Assembly (NCBI RefSeq): GCF_030272615.1
Contig: NC_081410.1
Coordinates: 288,981,957 to 289,045,956 of the forward strand
Direction of reading: 5' to 3'
DNA length: 64,000 nt
DNA from: Cryptomeria japonica
Taxonomy: Eukaryota; Streptophyta; Pinopsida; Cupressales; Cupressaceae
Under the pieces are notes generated by a model that saw nothing but the letters and a program-made list of their open reading frames with translations, ran no database searches and was not told the DNA's origin. A program made the translations under genes and the position numbers. The number at the start of each line of letters is the position of its first letter. Position 1 is the first letter of the stretch. Shown here one piece after another: positions 24,801 to 35,653 of this stretch.

Positions 24801-25192
24801 ATTTCCTTGGTGATTTTGAATGGTTTCTCCTCTAACCACATGAAATCATCATGGACTCTACTCAGAACAAACTTGATCCATTGGGGTTTGAAGACATGGG
24901 GATAGGTTAGGGCTTTGGTCAATCCCTTGATTTTAATGTGTTCATACTTGCTATCCAATTTCCCATCGGTACAGAATTCATCATATGTGTCCTTGATCTC
25001 AACATGACCTAGTTCCTCAACATGACACTTAGTGAAGAATTTGACATCCTCAACTAGTAAAACCTTATTCGGAATGAATGAAAATGTAGTTTTATCATCC
25101 GGTTCAGATGCTATTTTGGGAGTTAGAGAGTATTTCAGTGAGGGATTTTTAGTGTTCTCAACAACAACGAGCTTCTAGATCTTCAGTGCCAT
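21835..25192 (-). pseudogene. Large ORF of unknown function between gag remnant and 3' LTR
   Basis: Read from ATG at 25192 (MALKI, then a stop and KLVVVENTKNPSL) the frame is nearly continuous for about 1,100 codons. Stops lie near 25175 and 24749, a frame change near 23250, and further breaks between 22999 and 22716 and at 22098. The N-terminal third looks globular (for example KPFKITKEIIHLITGYPIFD and VCMFFYFEKFFPSVGNVVWE). The middle is Lys/Ser/Thr-rich with a basic, nuclear-signal-like run (KVLKRKKQD and KRPKTRSS). An acidic stretch follows, and the C-terminus (22716-21835) is helical. No known domain was recognised. The position matches the Sirevirus env-like gene, but I see no signal peptide or membrane span. 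It could instead be a captured host gene. Confidence 0.7.
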
Positions 25193-25702
25193 TGCAGATT
25201 TCGGATAATCCCTTAACAAAAGGTCCTTAGGGTTTGAAAACTTTTAAATGGTAGATGCTTTCCACTTAACAAATGAAAAATAGATATTCACAACTGATAT
25301 GATCGGTAAACTAGCTTGACAATGCATTGTGATTGATGTAAATACCTTGAATTTCGCTTTGGAGGAGGTTTGACGCCTTTGAATCGCTTTGCTTTGCTTT
25401 CTTAAAAACTTGGTAAGTGTAAAATTACCGTGCAAAATCTTTAAGTATATAATATACCTTATTGGGCTTCATGTAGTTAGGTTAGAAAATATTAAATGCA
25501 CTCGGTACCACTTCCTTTTTATGCTTTTACTGAGTAGCTAGTCTTCCTGTATTTACCGACTAGACAGGCTTCCAAAAGACTTGATAAAATTTCAAATTTC
25601 CTAATGCATCTTTAGTTATACAGATTTTGAATTAAGTACATGATAATAGAAACTGTTAAGATTTAACCTTGAGAGAATGCAGTCCCTTCATACCTTCACC
25701 GA
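25193..25702. other. Gap between gag remnant and large ORF
   Basis: About 500 bp where protease, integrase and RT would be expected in a complete copia element. Only short frames are present and no motif was seen. The missing pol genes were probably deleted here. Confidence 0.6.
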
Positions 25703-26330
25703 TTAATTTGGAATAGGTGCACCTAACTCGGTAGATAAGGTGCTTTCTTCATTTGACACAATTTCCTTATTTTTCCAAATCATCTGTAATTTGCCTTTTA
25801 TTTCCTCACTATCTCCTCTAGGTTGATCTCTGCAATCTGTAGCCAAGTGTCCAACTTTGTGACAATGAAAACATGCCATACCAAGATTTCTCCATGATCT
25901 TCGGTTGTTCATTCCAAACCTTATAAAGTAGTTGGAACTTATATGTCCATATCTTCCACAAAATTCACACCAAATCCTTGTATTGTAATCTCATGGTAAT
26001 GCAGAATACTGTCAGTTAGGATCTGTGTGAGTTCAGTAGCCTCTAGCATTTGCTCGGTGTGTAGACCACATATAGTTCTTCTATTTAAACCAACACTTCT
26101 CAGTACTATGTCCATATCTATTGCAATTTTTACAAAACCCTTTGAATTTTGCCTTCTGATAATTGTTAACAGACTTTGTCCTACATTGATTAGCTATGTG
26201 ACCATATTTATTGCAATTGTAACAATAACCATTAGACCTTGTGAAATTTGGTTGCTTACCTTTTCTAATTTGGCACAAGTTGGTAGTATGATCTTGATTT
26301 CCATAGTAGTTGCAAATAGGTTTCTTTCCT
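25703..26330 (-). pseudogene. Gag C-terminus with a chain of five CCHC-type zinc knuckles
   Basis: Reading on minus: CNYYGNQDHTTNLC (second Cys lost), CYNCNKYGHIANQC, CKNCNRYGHSTEKC, CEFCGRYGHISSNY (last Cys lost) and CFHCHKVGHLATDC. Three are intact, two each miss one ligand. Stops separate the 26278-26081 and 25912-25703 segments. Zinc knuckles bind the element RNA during packaging. Most copia gag proteins carry one or two, so five is unusual. Confidence 0.82.
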
Positions 26331-27005
26331 TTGATGTTCTTCTTGTTTCCATCTTACTTTGATGATTCTCCTCTCTCGGTAGTGCAGAATCCCTTCTCGA
26401 TAGAGTCTTTTCCTTTGTAACCGAGTCTTGCCTCTTTTATTGGGTCTTCTTGTATTCAGTTTCTCATCCAACATCTTTGATGCTTCATAACTCTTCTTCT
26501 GTGTTTGTTTGGATTTCTTCTCTGTTTCAAGTTCATCAGTCAATCTTGATCATTCAAGTTTCAATGCTTGATTCTCATTATCCTTCAGATTTGCTTCATG
26601 ATGTGCATAACCCAATTGATCTGATAGATTACTTTGTATTCCAGTCATCCTAGTGATTTCATCATTCTTTTCAGACACTAATGCTTCAAGTTGATGTTTT
26701 TCTCTTTCTAGATTTCTTATCTTATCCTCTGCTGTCCTCAATGCATCTAGATTTTCAGTCATTTGTGTGTTGAAATGTTCATGTCCTCTTTTCATTGCTT
26801 TTAGCTAACCAATTAGTGCTTTGTTCTTTTCTTTTAGTTCTCCAATCATCTCTTCAATCTCTTCAGATATACTGTTCTTAGTTGATGTCTCAATCTATTC
26901 CACTAACTCTTGAGAGTCTCGCAAAACATCAGACAATCTTCTTCTGACTTTCAATGATTTTTGCATTTGTCTTTGCATGTCTGCAATCACTTGATTAGCA
27001 TGATC
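26265..27005 (-). pseudogene. Coiled-coil gag-like segment
   Basis: Starting about 100 bp after the PBS, one frame (with stops near 26887, 26814 and 26548) encodes heptad-rich helical sequence such as EDKIRNLEREKHQLEALVSE, then a basic, lysine/arginine-rich stretch (26543-26265) leading into the zinc knuckles. The usual N-terminal gag domain (DUF4219/UBN2) is missing, so the gag has lost its front part. Confidence 0.65.
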
Positions 27006-27105
27006 CAACTCTTATTGCAAATACACAATTCTTTGAGATTGTGTTATAGCCTTCCATTAATAAGATCTTTTTCTTTAGGTTGTTAAACCCTTTTCCAAGA
27101 TTGAA

Positions 27106-27117
27106 GCTCTGATACCA
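27106..27117 (-). other. Primer binding site of the inner element
   Basis: The minus strand reads TGGTATCAGAGC, two bases from the LTR end at 27120. Confidence 0.9.
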
Positions 27118-27119
27118 AT

Positions 27120-28276
27120 TGTTAGGCCCAATATGGAAAGATAATGTACTGAGAGTGGAGGGGTGAATCAGTACTTCAAATCCTTTCTTTAACAATAACT
27201 TTACTGTTAAGCATATACCAAAAACTGTTGTAACATAACATAAAGATAAAACAAATAGATAACAATCATACATGATTCACTCCATAACACATATATTTTG
27301 GTTACATAGAAACTCTTGGTTAGAGAGAAAAACTGCAGTGGGGATGGCACCCACAACTTCACTACTGCAATAATAAAGGGTGCTCGATTAGAGCTACATG
27401 TTTAGCTATTTTTGATAGCTTTCCCTGTTAGGAGTATCAAGATCTTTAGATCTACCTTGCTAAAGGATTTTACAACACTTATTCTAAATGCTGCACCTAG
27501 TTAAAGGCTTTACAATTTATATACTTTGTTAGAGTCTTTTACCCTATTAAAGGTTTCTCTTACGACTCAAAATATTACAATAAAATCTTTACAAATATCT
27601 GCAACTTTACATCTAAAATGTTATAGCAGATTCTATGTGCTCAAAATGAGATTACCTTGCTTATAGCATACCTCAGTAACCCATAGAGTAACTCAGTAAA
27701 CCCTTCTGTTTACTCTATTCCTTAACTGTTCTTTGAAATCCTTCTTGGTGACCTCTGTGTCTCTGACAGTCACAATACTCAGTGCTTCCTTATCTATTAC
27801 ACATGTCTTGCTTCATACACCTCTCTTCACTTTATCTGATCCCAATCCATGTTGTATAAATAGATCTCTTATGTCAGTGGTCTGATTCATTGCTTCGATC
27901 TTACAATCATGATTTATCGAATGAATAATCATACAAAATATTTCATTGGATAGATGACCTCAAAATCATACAAAATCTTTAAGTGCAATTTCCAATGTGA
28001 TAACAGTTCTTTGTTCCTCGATCTTGTAACATGTTTCCACACATGTGTGTCTAGGTTCAATGAATCTGGTAACACGTTTCACTCAGTGTATATCAACTTG
28101 GTATATCTTTATTGCTGCTCGGTAGACAACTCGGTGTATACTAGGCTCTATGACTACTTTCTTCTATAACCGACTGCTCTGTGCTTACCGACTGAATATT
28201 TCAGTAGTAGTAACCAACTAGAGTATATAGAATAACTTTGGACATAAAACTAATGGCAACTTAGTAAGTAGTAAAA
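27120..28276 (-). repeat. 5' LTR of the inner element
   Basis: Starts TGTTAGGCCCAATATGG on + and ends GTAAAA, where the 3' copy has GTAACA. Differs from 20278-21453 by scattered substitutions and lacks a short segment around 21280-21300 of that copy. Confidence 0.92.
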
Positions 28277-29097
28277 GAAAGATGAATGAAATGCAAGAAT
28301 AACATCTCCTATGCTTGAGTAGAGTTTCGGTTAATCTCAATACCGGAGGTCTTAAACCTCTTACACAAACCCAATTTGATCACCTATGATCTAACAAAAC
28401 CTCTGAATATGATTACAACCTTATTTGCACACAGATAATCCCATAATCTACAAAGAGATCTTACATCATATTTATACCAACCCAGGACCTAAACAATTAG
28501 GTCGGACACTTAAAAGATAATACAATAAATTTGTTACATAATCCCACAAACCAATGATAAACCAAGTCGGCCTAAGGTAGAAATAACATAATCAAATAAT
28601 AAATCCAACCGGTAACGCATCAGGAGCATCAACCAACACGTTACATAAATTGGTCCATAACCTAGTAAAATAATATAGAATAGGATAGGTCCGGTGCTAA
28701 ACGCAAACACCACCAATCAACTGGAACATGAACAAGATAACCATCAACATCCTAATAACCTTCTAGAAGCCGCACCAACATCACTTATTAGATTCATCAA
28801 AAGATCTACAACAAAGCTCTATCGGTAAAACCCTTACCAGTAACCAAAATGCTTACTAGAACAAATGATAGCTTCCAGATCATCAAATATTGAACCAACT
28901 GAATGTGATACGCATCAAGAACACATGAATAACCAATCCAAACTAATTCCACAAGCCAGAACATACCGGAGAGATCTCCAGATCAACATCATAATCCAAC
29001 CACTCTACCAAAACATGGTAGACAACAAAATAGCTAGTATTGACATCAATGACAAACATAAATGCAACACATAATCAATTCCTCCAAATAGCCAACG
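28277..29097 (-). repeat. 5' LTR of the outer element, distal segment
   Basis: Aligns with about 16866-17674 of the 3' LTR and ends CCAACG, where the other copy has CCAACA. Followed at once by the duplication ATTAT (29098-29102). Confidence 0.92.
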
Positions 29098-29102
29098 ATT
29101 AT

Positions 29103-29240
29103 ACTTTGACGATTTAATTTATTATAATAATTACTATGCATTCATTTAATCTTTCCTTGAATGAAGCAGACACAATAATTATTCAAGAATAGAAAGCCTT
29201 CTTGATCAATCTACACAACCCTTGATATAAAAAATTGAAA
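29103..29240 (+). pseudogene. Continuation of the ORF begun at 16194
   Basis: Directly after the target-site duplication the frame of 16194-16467 continues with a few stops; HSFNLSLNEADTIIIQE and KAFLINLHNP look like protein sequence. No domain recognised. Between here and 29441 the sequence is AT-rich without an ORF. Confidence 0.35.
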
Positions 29241-29441
29241 TAATAAGATAACCACAACTCACATGAAATATTTAAAGTCTTTTATCACTATATTGAATAT
29301 AACAAGCTAAACTTGAAGTAAGCTCATAACATTCTTTGCACAATATAAACGAAAAAGCCAACCACTTGTATTTCTTACTGATATCAAAAGTTTTATAAAT
29401 GTCTTTATAAAACAAATGATCTCCCTTTTATAAGGAATTAT

Positions 29442-30227
29442 TGTTAGGATTCCCAAAGATACTGAGAGGGGGGGTGAATTAGTATCTAACCGGTAGGATA
29501 ATTCTTAACTTAAAACATGTAAAGCATATCAATACTATATACCGGTAAACAAAAAGTAATGCAATAAATAGAGATAATAAAAACCACATGAAAATCACAC
29601 CATAACACAATAGTTTAACGAGGAAACCTAGTGTGGGAAAAACCTCGGTGGGATTTGTGACCCACAATATTCACTTACTGGCCAATAAGAGAATATTACT
29701 GCTACAATAGGGGCCTGCACATGCAAGAAGGCCAAGTGCCTAGAGCTCACTACTCAATTACAAAATGGGAAGTCTTATTGACTTACAAAATGGATTATGC
29801 AAATCTAATGTCTTGTACTACTTCAAAATAGCATCTACTATGCCAGATCCAGTACCAGTTTTAGCTCTGCTTCATACATAAACCCTTAACCTATAATTTG
29901 CATAATAGGTCTGCCTTATTTTGCCTATCTTCTTGCTTACAAAATGTTCTATAATGATCTCATACATATATGAGTCATTTTACAACTTTGTAAGTCAGTT
30001 TACAATGATTTTACAATTAATTACAAAATATATTATTAACAAAATTCCTGTCAGCCTGGGTGCCGATATACTTCCTTTTACTACTGGTGTTCTATGTGCC
30101 GATGTAGAGTCTGTTGTTGCTGGTGCCGGTATATTGTCTTGCCGGTATCATATGATTGCAAGGTTTCCATCAATGACAAAACCTTCAATCACCTACAATA
30201 TCTCATTAGAGTGCGCATTTGCCAACA
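29442..30227 (-). repeat. Solo LTR, Sirevirus-like (relative of 1610-2476)
   Basis: Starts TGTTAGGATTCCCAAAG and ends TTTGCCAACA on +; 786 bp. Flanks are attat (29437-29441) and atgat (30228-30232), 4 of 5 matching. There is no PPT or PBS next to it, so it is a solo LTR left by recombination. Similar to the LTR at 1610-2476 in reverse orientation. Confidence 0.8.
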
Positions 30228-31058
30228 ATGATCACTTAATTTGAAACAAAACGTCTCAACATGTAATGGTATGCTTTAATTACAAAGCCGTAATTAATAA
30301 TTTTTTCTTTAATTTTCTAATAAGAAAATATTGACAACTCCTAAATTATCAATATAGTCCTACCTCTTATAAGTGTCAATGTTGGTAATGTAGTGCCTCA
30401 TGATGTATTCCTTGTGGTACCAATTGTCTAGGATGTTCTCTATATTGTCCACCATGTGTGCTTTATCATTGATCTTCAACAAAGCCCAAGGTAGTTATTT
30501 TGCCATCAATTCCTTCTATTGGTTTATTGGGACAAATGAACCATCATCTCCTTTCGACATGGTTGGGAGATTATTTGTATCCTCTTTATCCATACGTTCC
30601 ATATTATCAACAAGTTCTTCATAAAATTCATGGTGTCTAGAGAACAGTTTCTTGGTCCTCTTGGAGTTACTTGAAGAAGCTGATTCTTCTAATGTTGGTG
30701 CTTCCACTTTCTCCTTCATTCTATAATTGAGTCTTTTTTGTTCCTTGAGAGATTTGAAAATGCCTATATATACACTCCAATATGCATCAATGTAAGACAT
30801 CATCTTATTGAATTTATGTATAACAAGTTCTGACATTTTATCATAAATGTATTTTATTTGCTTCTTCCTCTTTCTTCTTTAGCTTCTTCTCAAGATTTAG
30901 TTCTTTTATTCTCCAATTAGTGTCATGTAATGCAAAAATAATTCTTTGATCATCATCATATGTTGTCTCTCCTTCTTCTATGAGTGATTGCAACTTATCC
31001 TCTAATTGCAGCCTCTAGTCTTCCGACTTTTCATATTTTTCTTTATAAGTGTCCCTTT

Positions 31059-32207
31059 TGTTACTACTTATCAAATTGCCATTAGTTTTTATATTCAAAG
31101 TCATACTATATACTCTAGTCGGTTAACACTACCGAATCATGCAGTCGGTATACACAGAGAAGTCGGTATGCACAGTCTTGTCGGTTACAGAGGAAAGTAG
31201 TCACAGAATGCAGTATACACCGAGCAGTCTACCGAGTATCTTTTTATGTCTACTGAGCAGCAAAGATGACACACTGAGTTGATATACACTGAGTGAAATG
31301 TGTTACCAGATTCATTGAACCTGGACATGCATATGAAAATGTGTTACAAGATCGAGGCACATCTAACCATTATCACATTGGAAGTTGCACCAAAAGATTG
31401 TGTATGATTTTGAGATCAATCTAACCAATGAAATATTTTGTATAGTTATTCATTCAAGGAATCATGTTTGTAAGATTGAAGCAATGGATTGGATCACCGT
31501 CTTAAGAGATCTATTTATATAGCATGAGTTAAGGGTGTGTACATGAGTGTAAGAAGACTGTTACAGAGACACAGAGGTCACCGAGAAGGTTTTCAGAGAA
31601 CAGTCAAAGAACAAAGTAAACAAAAGGGTTTACCGAGTTACTATATGGGTTACCGAGGTATGCTATAAGCAAGGTAATCTATTCTGAGCACATAGAATCT
31701 ACTATAACATTTCAGATGTAAAGTTGCAGATATTTGTAATGATTTTATTGTAATATTGTGAAGTTGTAAGAGAAACCTTTAACAGGGTAAAAGACTCTAA
31801 TCAAGTCTATAAATTGTAATGCCTCTAACCAGGTGCAACATTTAGATTAAGTGTTGTAAAATCCTTTAGAAAGGTAGATCTAATAGATCTTGTTACTCCT
31901 AATAGGGTAAGCTATCAGAAATAGCTAATATGTAGCTCTAATCGAGCACTCTTTATTATTGCAGTAGTGATGTTGTGGGTGCCATCCCCACCGCAGTTTT
32001 TCTCTCTAACCAGGAGTTTCTGTGTAACCAAAATATGTGTTATGGAGTGAATCATGTATGATTGTTATCTATTTGTTTTAACTTTATTTTATGTTACTGC
32101 ACTATTCTATTTATGCATAACAATAAAGTTATTATTCAAGAAAAGTTTTGGAGTACTGATTCACCCCTCCCCTCTTAGTACATTAGCTTTCCATATTGGG
32201 CCTAACA
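31059..32207 (+). repeat. Solo LTR of the inner-element family
   Basis: The 1149-bp LTR starts TGTTACTACTTATC and ends TTGGGCCTAACA. It is the same family as 20278-21453 but in opposite orientation. A perfect target-site duplication CCTTT flanks it (31054-31058 and 32208-32212). Confidence 0.93.
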
Positions 32208-34301
32208 CCTTTCTCTAACTAGATGTTCCATTTGGGCCTTGTTAAACTTTGCAACATTTAAATTAAAATTAGTTGTATCCATGGGGTATGTCTCCCCAAT
32301 TCTCTGAACCATAATATGACCAAAAACTTTATCAATCTCTATGAGTGTTGGTATCTTATTATTTGGGTATAAGGACCATTGTAATAATGCCTTTTTATCC
32401 AGATCAAAAGCTCAACCAGAATATATCTGATCCACATCTTTTGGCAACATTTTCTTCCTGGTGTCGGGATCTTTTATAAAGATATCAAACACTATGGTAG
32501 AACACATATCCCACCTTGGTATAATGATAATACCAGCATCTTGTAGAAGTTGTCTCCCTCTAGTAGGGGTCATGGCATTCATCTTAGCATCTACATCATC
32601 CTGGAGCCTCTTCAACAAATCACCCTCATTTTTAGATGTGATCTCATTAACTTGTTGACTTAGCAACCTTCCTCTATATTTATACAAATAAGATCTAAAC
32701 TCTGTGGAACAAATCAATTCATCATCCACAACATATCTCTCAAAGGCTAATTACCTAATATCATCATTTTCAGCAAAAAGGAGAGGACTCAATCACAACT
32801 ACTCCTCCTTCATCGCTTTATTCAAAAACCTCATCAATGCCACTCTATCTCATGGGAGTAGGTTGTGGTGAAAAATGCATAAGAGGAGTTTGGATCTATA
32901 TACTTCTTCAATAATCTCATCCATGTGAGAAATTTTTCCATTCATCCTATCAATGGGATCTTCAATGTTAGAGAAAACAAAAATATTGGCAATGTTATGG
33001 TTTTTCTTCCATTCCTCAGCTCTTGTGATTTTATTACATGCTTCAAGTTTCTCAAGAGCTTGCAATTCATCCAAATTATAGATAATATCATCTTTCTCCA
33101 GTGGCACATGTTCATAGGGGAATAATTTCTAGGAGTTCTTTGCTTGGCTAATAAATCCTTCAAGATCAAAACCTTGTCGAGGCTCACCTTGTGATAATCT
33201 ATAGTAAGATAACTTAGGCTCAATGAGGTCATATCCTTCAATAGAAAACACTATAAATTCTATAAAACATAATGACCTAGATATGAAAGATTGTTTTCCA
33301 TGTTTGCCTAAATACATAAAATTTGAGGAAGCTAGTTGCCTTACAATTTCTAAATATGCAAATCCTATTGGCACTGTCCTGAGAAGAAGAAGAGGGGCAC
33401 CTTCAAATATGCAGATGCTTATCTTAGTATAGTCTTTGAAGGCATATAATCTCCCCAATTATGATCCAATATCCCCCTTTCATCACACTCCTTTATCCTA
33501 AGGAAGTTTTGAATCTTTGGTGTAAGTGTGTAATTACATAGGTGGCCCAGACACAATGGTTTACCAAAATACTCCTCAAAGTACAAATACATAGATCCTA
33601 GGTATTAGATATCCCATATGGGAGTCCACATTTGCATAGGATTTTTGAAGCCCTATCTATCATATTCCATGACTCTGAGGTTATTAGTCCACAAATTCAT
33701 TCCTTGTCTAATATATAAAAGCATATGCATCAACACATAATAGTATCTAAAATTAATCTCACTAGGGTTATTTTTTATGTTCTCCAAGCCATGATTTATG
33801 TGATCCACTATATGTGAAACATATTTGAATGATTGGGTATCATGTGTTTGAAAATCAACAGTCAATATCATGGGCATCACATTCATGAGTGGATTTGCTT
33901 CCATACCTAGAATTTGATAGACAAAGTAGTAAGTGTATTTGAAATATTCCTCGAAGAACACCATATCAAAAGGTGGATTTTCATTATGAAATACCCTAAG
34001 ATTGTCACCATCTCTGGGCCTATGGGCTAGAAACCTCTACCTTTTGTACACTTATTCAAGTCTAGTCAAATACCCTAGAAATACCATAGAAATATAGTCC
34101 CTAGTTACAAGCAGTAATGGTTTCCCGACAACATCAAAATTTGTCTTAGTTCATGGTTTGTAATTTTTAGCCAACAAGATTATCAAATCGACACTCACAA
34201 AGATATTAGGGACTGTTAATTTCTCCATATTATATATCCAATGGTTGGATATTGGCTCCACTCTATTTCTCTTATTGTAATGATATAAAAACAATTCATA
34301 T

Positions 34302-35421
34302 CCCATTATAGGCACTAAGAAGGGGGTGAATCAGTGCAAGCAAAAATAATATAAATCTGATCACCAACTTTAACCACTTAAAACTTATCAAGCATATGAG
34401 AAATATCACCCCATAACACAAGAGATTATACGCGGAAAACCCAAAAGGGAAAAACCATGGTGAGAGTTAATACCAACAAGATTCACTATCTGCGGAATAG
34501 AAATATTGACCGGTTAAGGTCTTACAACTATGCCTTGTTAGGAGTAAACCCAATTAAGAGTCACCCAGATTTAAATGATAAGCCCTGTTAGGAGCAATGA
34601 CCAGTTAGGACCAACCTCGCAAGAGGATTTGAGACTCTAATTCAGAGCTACCCTGTTAGGGGATTTATAGATTAAGGTCTGTTAGGACCTACCCAGTTAG
34701 GGGATTTTGCTACTACAAACTGTTAGGAAAACAACAGTGAAAAGATATTCAAGTAACACCTTTTGTGTCCAATAAGATCCACTTTAGATCCTTAAAAAAA
34801 AAAACACTTCATTACATAACTTCCCTAATCACCGCACGAACACATTCACAATATTCGCTCATAAATTCTCTCTTCACACACATACCGACTTTGTACCTCA
34901 TCACACTTTTTATAAACATTTACATTTAGTCAGCTACAACCTTGGAACAATTTCCTAATTTCAATGAATCTAGACAAGATTACATCACATGCTTTACATA
35001 TGTCGACCACCGACATAACAAATTAAAACTTGTGTCATGTTACCGATTGAAGTGACTAAATCACTATCAGTTAAGTGTTCTACCAGTTTGTTTGTTCTGT
35101 AAATCAAATCTCACTCATCCAAATGAATCTACCAATGTGGTTGACAACATAGCTCCAAATACCTATCACCAACATCTCTATAAAACTGCATCATCCAACT
35201 CTTCATGAATTGCCTGTATTGGTTGTCGAAATGCTACTCTTTCTTAGTTTACCGGTTCTCTATAAAATTGTCTTTTGTACCAGTTGGCTTCTAAGACTTA
35301 GATGAGTACAAAAAAATTGTTGCCATCAATGACAACACAAAAATTAGTCATGAAACATGAATCTTAATCTCTTCATCACAATAACTAACCAATCATATAC
35401 CGGTTTAGTCAAATGCCAACA
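34302..35421 (-). repeat. Probable solo LTR of a further Sirevirus-like family
   Basis: Near its left end it has ggcactaagaagggggtgaat, the hallmark of the LTR ends here in minus orientation; its right end is AAATGCCAACA. The duplication CATAT appears at 34297-34301 and 35422-35426. The left terminal TG is lost. Recurrent gttaggag/gttagga words fill 34530-34730. Confidence 0.65.
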
Positions 35422-35653
35422 CATATATCCCCTAGTTCTTCAAACCTATCCCCTAATTTCTTCGTATTGGTTTTCAATTGGGCTTCTCTTTTAGATTTTG
35501 GGCCAAACTTTGGAAATTGTTCAATAAAATCCTGATTTAAGTATCATCCCTCTTTCTTTTTCTTCTTTGGCTTTACCTCCTATTGGGTCTCTACTTATGT
35601 TTCCTTCTCTTTCTATTTTATTGCCCTAGGTTTTTTTGAAGATCCTTCCATTC

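Larger units (their letters stand above)
20278..28276 (-). mobile_element. Non-autonomous Sirevirus-like element (inner, 8.0 kb) carrying a large ORF
   Basis: LTRs 20278-21453 (1176 bp) and 27120-28276 (1157 bp) bound an internal region of 5.7 kb. The PBS (27106-27117) and PPT (21454 on) are in the normal places. Reading on minus, the order is coiled-coil and zinc-knuckle gag remnant (27005-25703), a gap of about 500 bp, then a broken ORF of about 1,100 codons (25192-21835). No protease, integrase, RT or RNase H motif is present. Target-site duplication gtaag/gaaag matches at 4 of 5 bases. It must have been mobilised by enzymes from another element. Confidence 0.9.
16468..29097 (-). mobile_element. 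Sirevirus-like copia deletion derivative (outer element of the nest)
   Basis: Flanked by a perfect 5-bp duplication ATTAT (16463-16467 and 29098-29102). Own sequence is the 3' LTR 16468-17674, internal 17675-19892 and 5' LTR 19893-20277 plus 28277-29097; the rest is the inner insertion. The internal region is only 2.2 kb: a gag start is joined to the end of RT and RNase H, so zinc knuckle, protease, integrase and most of RT are deleted. The lineage call comes from LTRs of about 1.2 kb, the PPT beside TGTTGGC and the iMet primer site. Confidence 0.92.
30364..35653 (-). pseudogene. Heavily decayed minus-strand ORF of unknown function
   Basis: Read from ATG near 35653 (MEGSSKKPRAIK, then a stop) to about 30364, with two solo LTRs inserted (34302-35421 and 31059-32207). 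Coding-like pieces include HWIYNMEKLTVPNIFVSVDL, the 103-codon block 33964-33653, 33458-32850, 32729-32412 and 30836-30516. At least ten stops or frame changes separate them. The N-terminus is Lys/Glu-rich and the middle looks globular. No domain was recognised. It lies antisense to, and 1.6 kb upstream of, a gypsy-type PPT/LTR at 37289, starting on the LTR side. The PMD gene at 52141-54060 has the same geometry, so it may be the antisense extra ORF of another TAT-like element. Confidence 0.5.
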
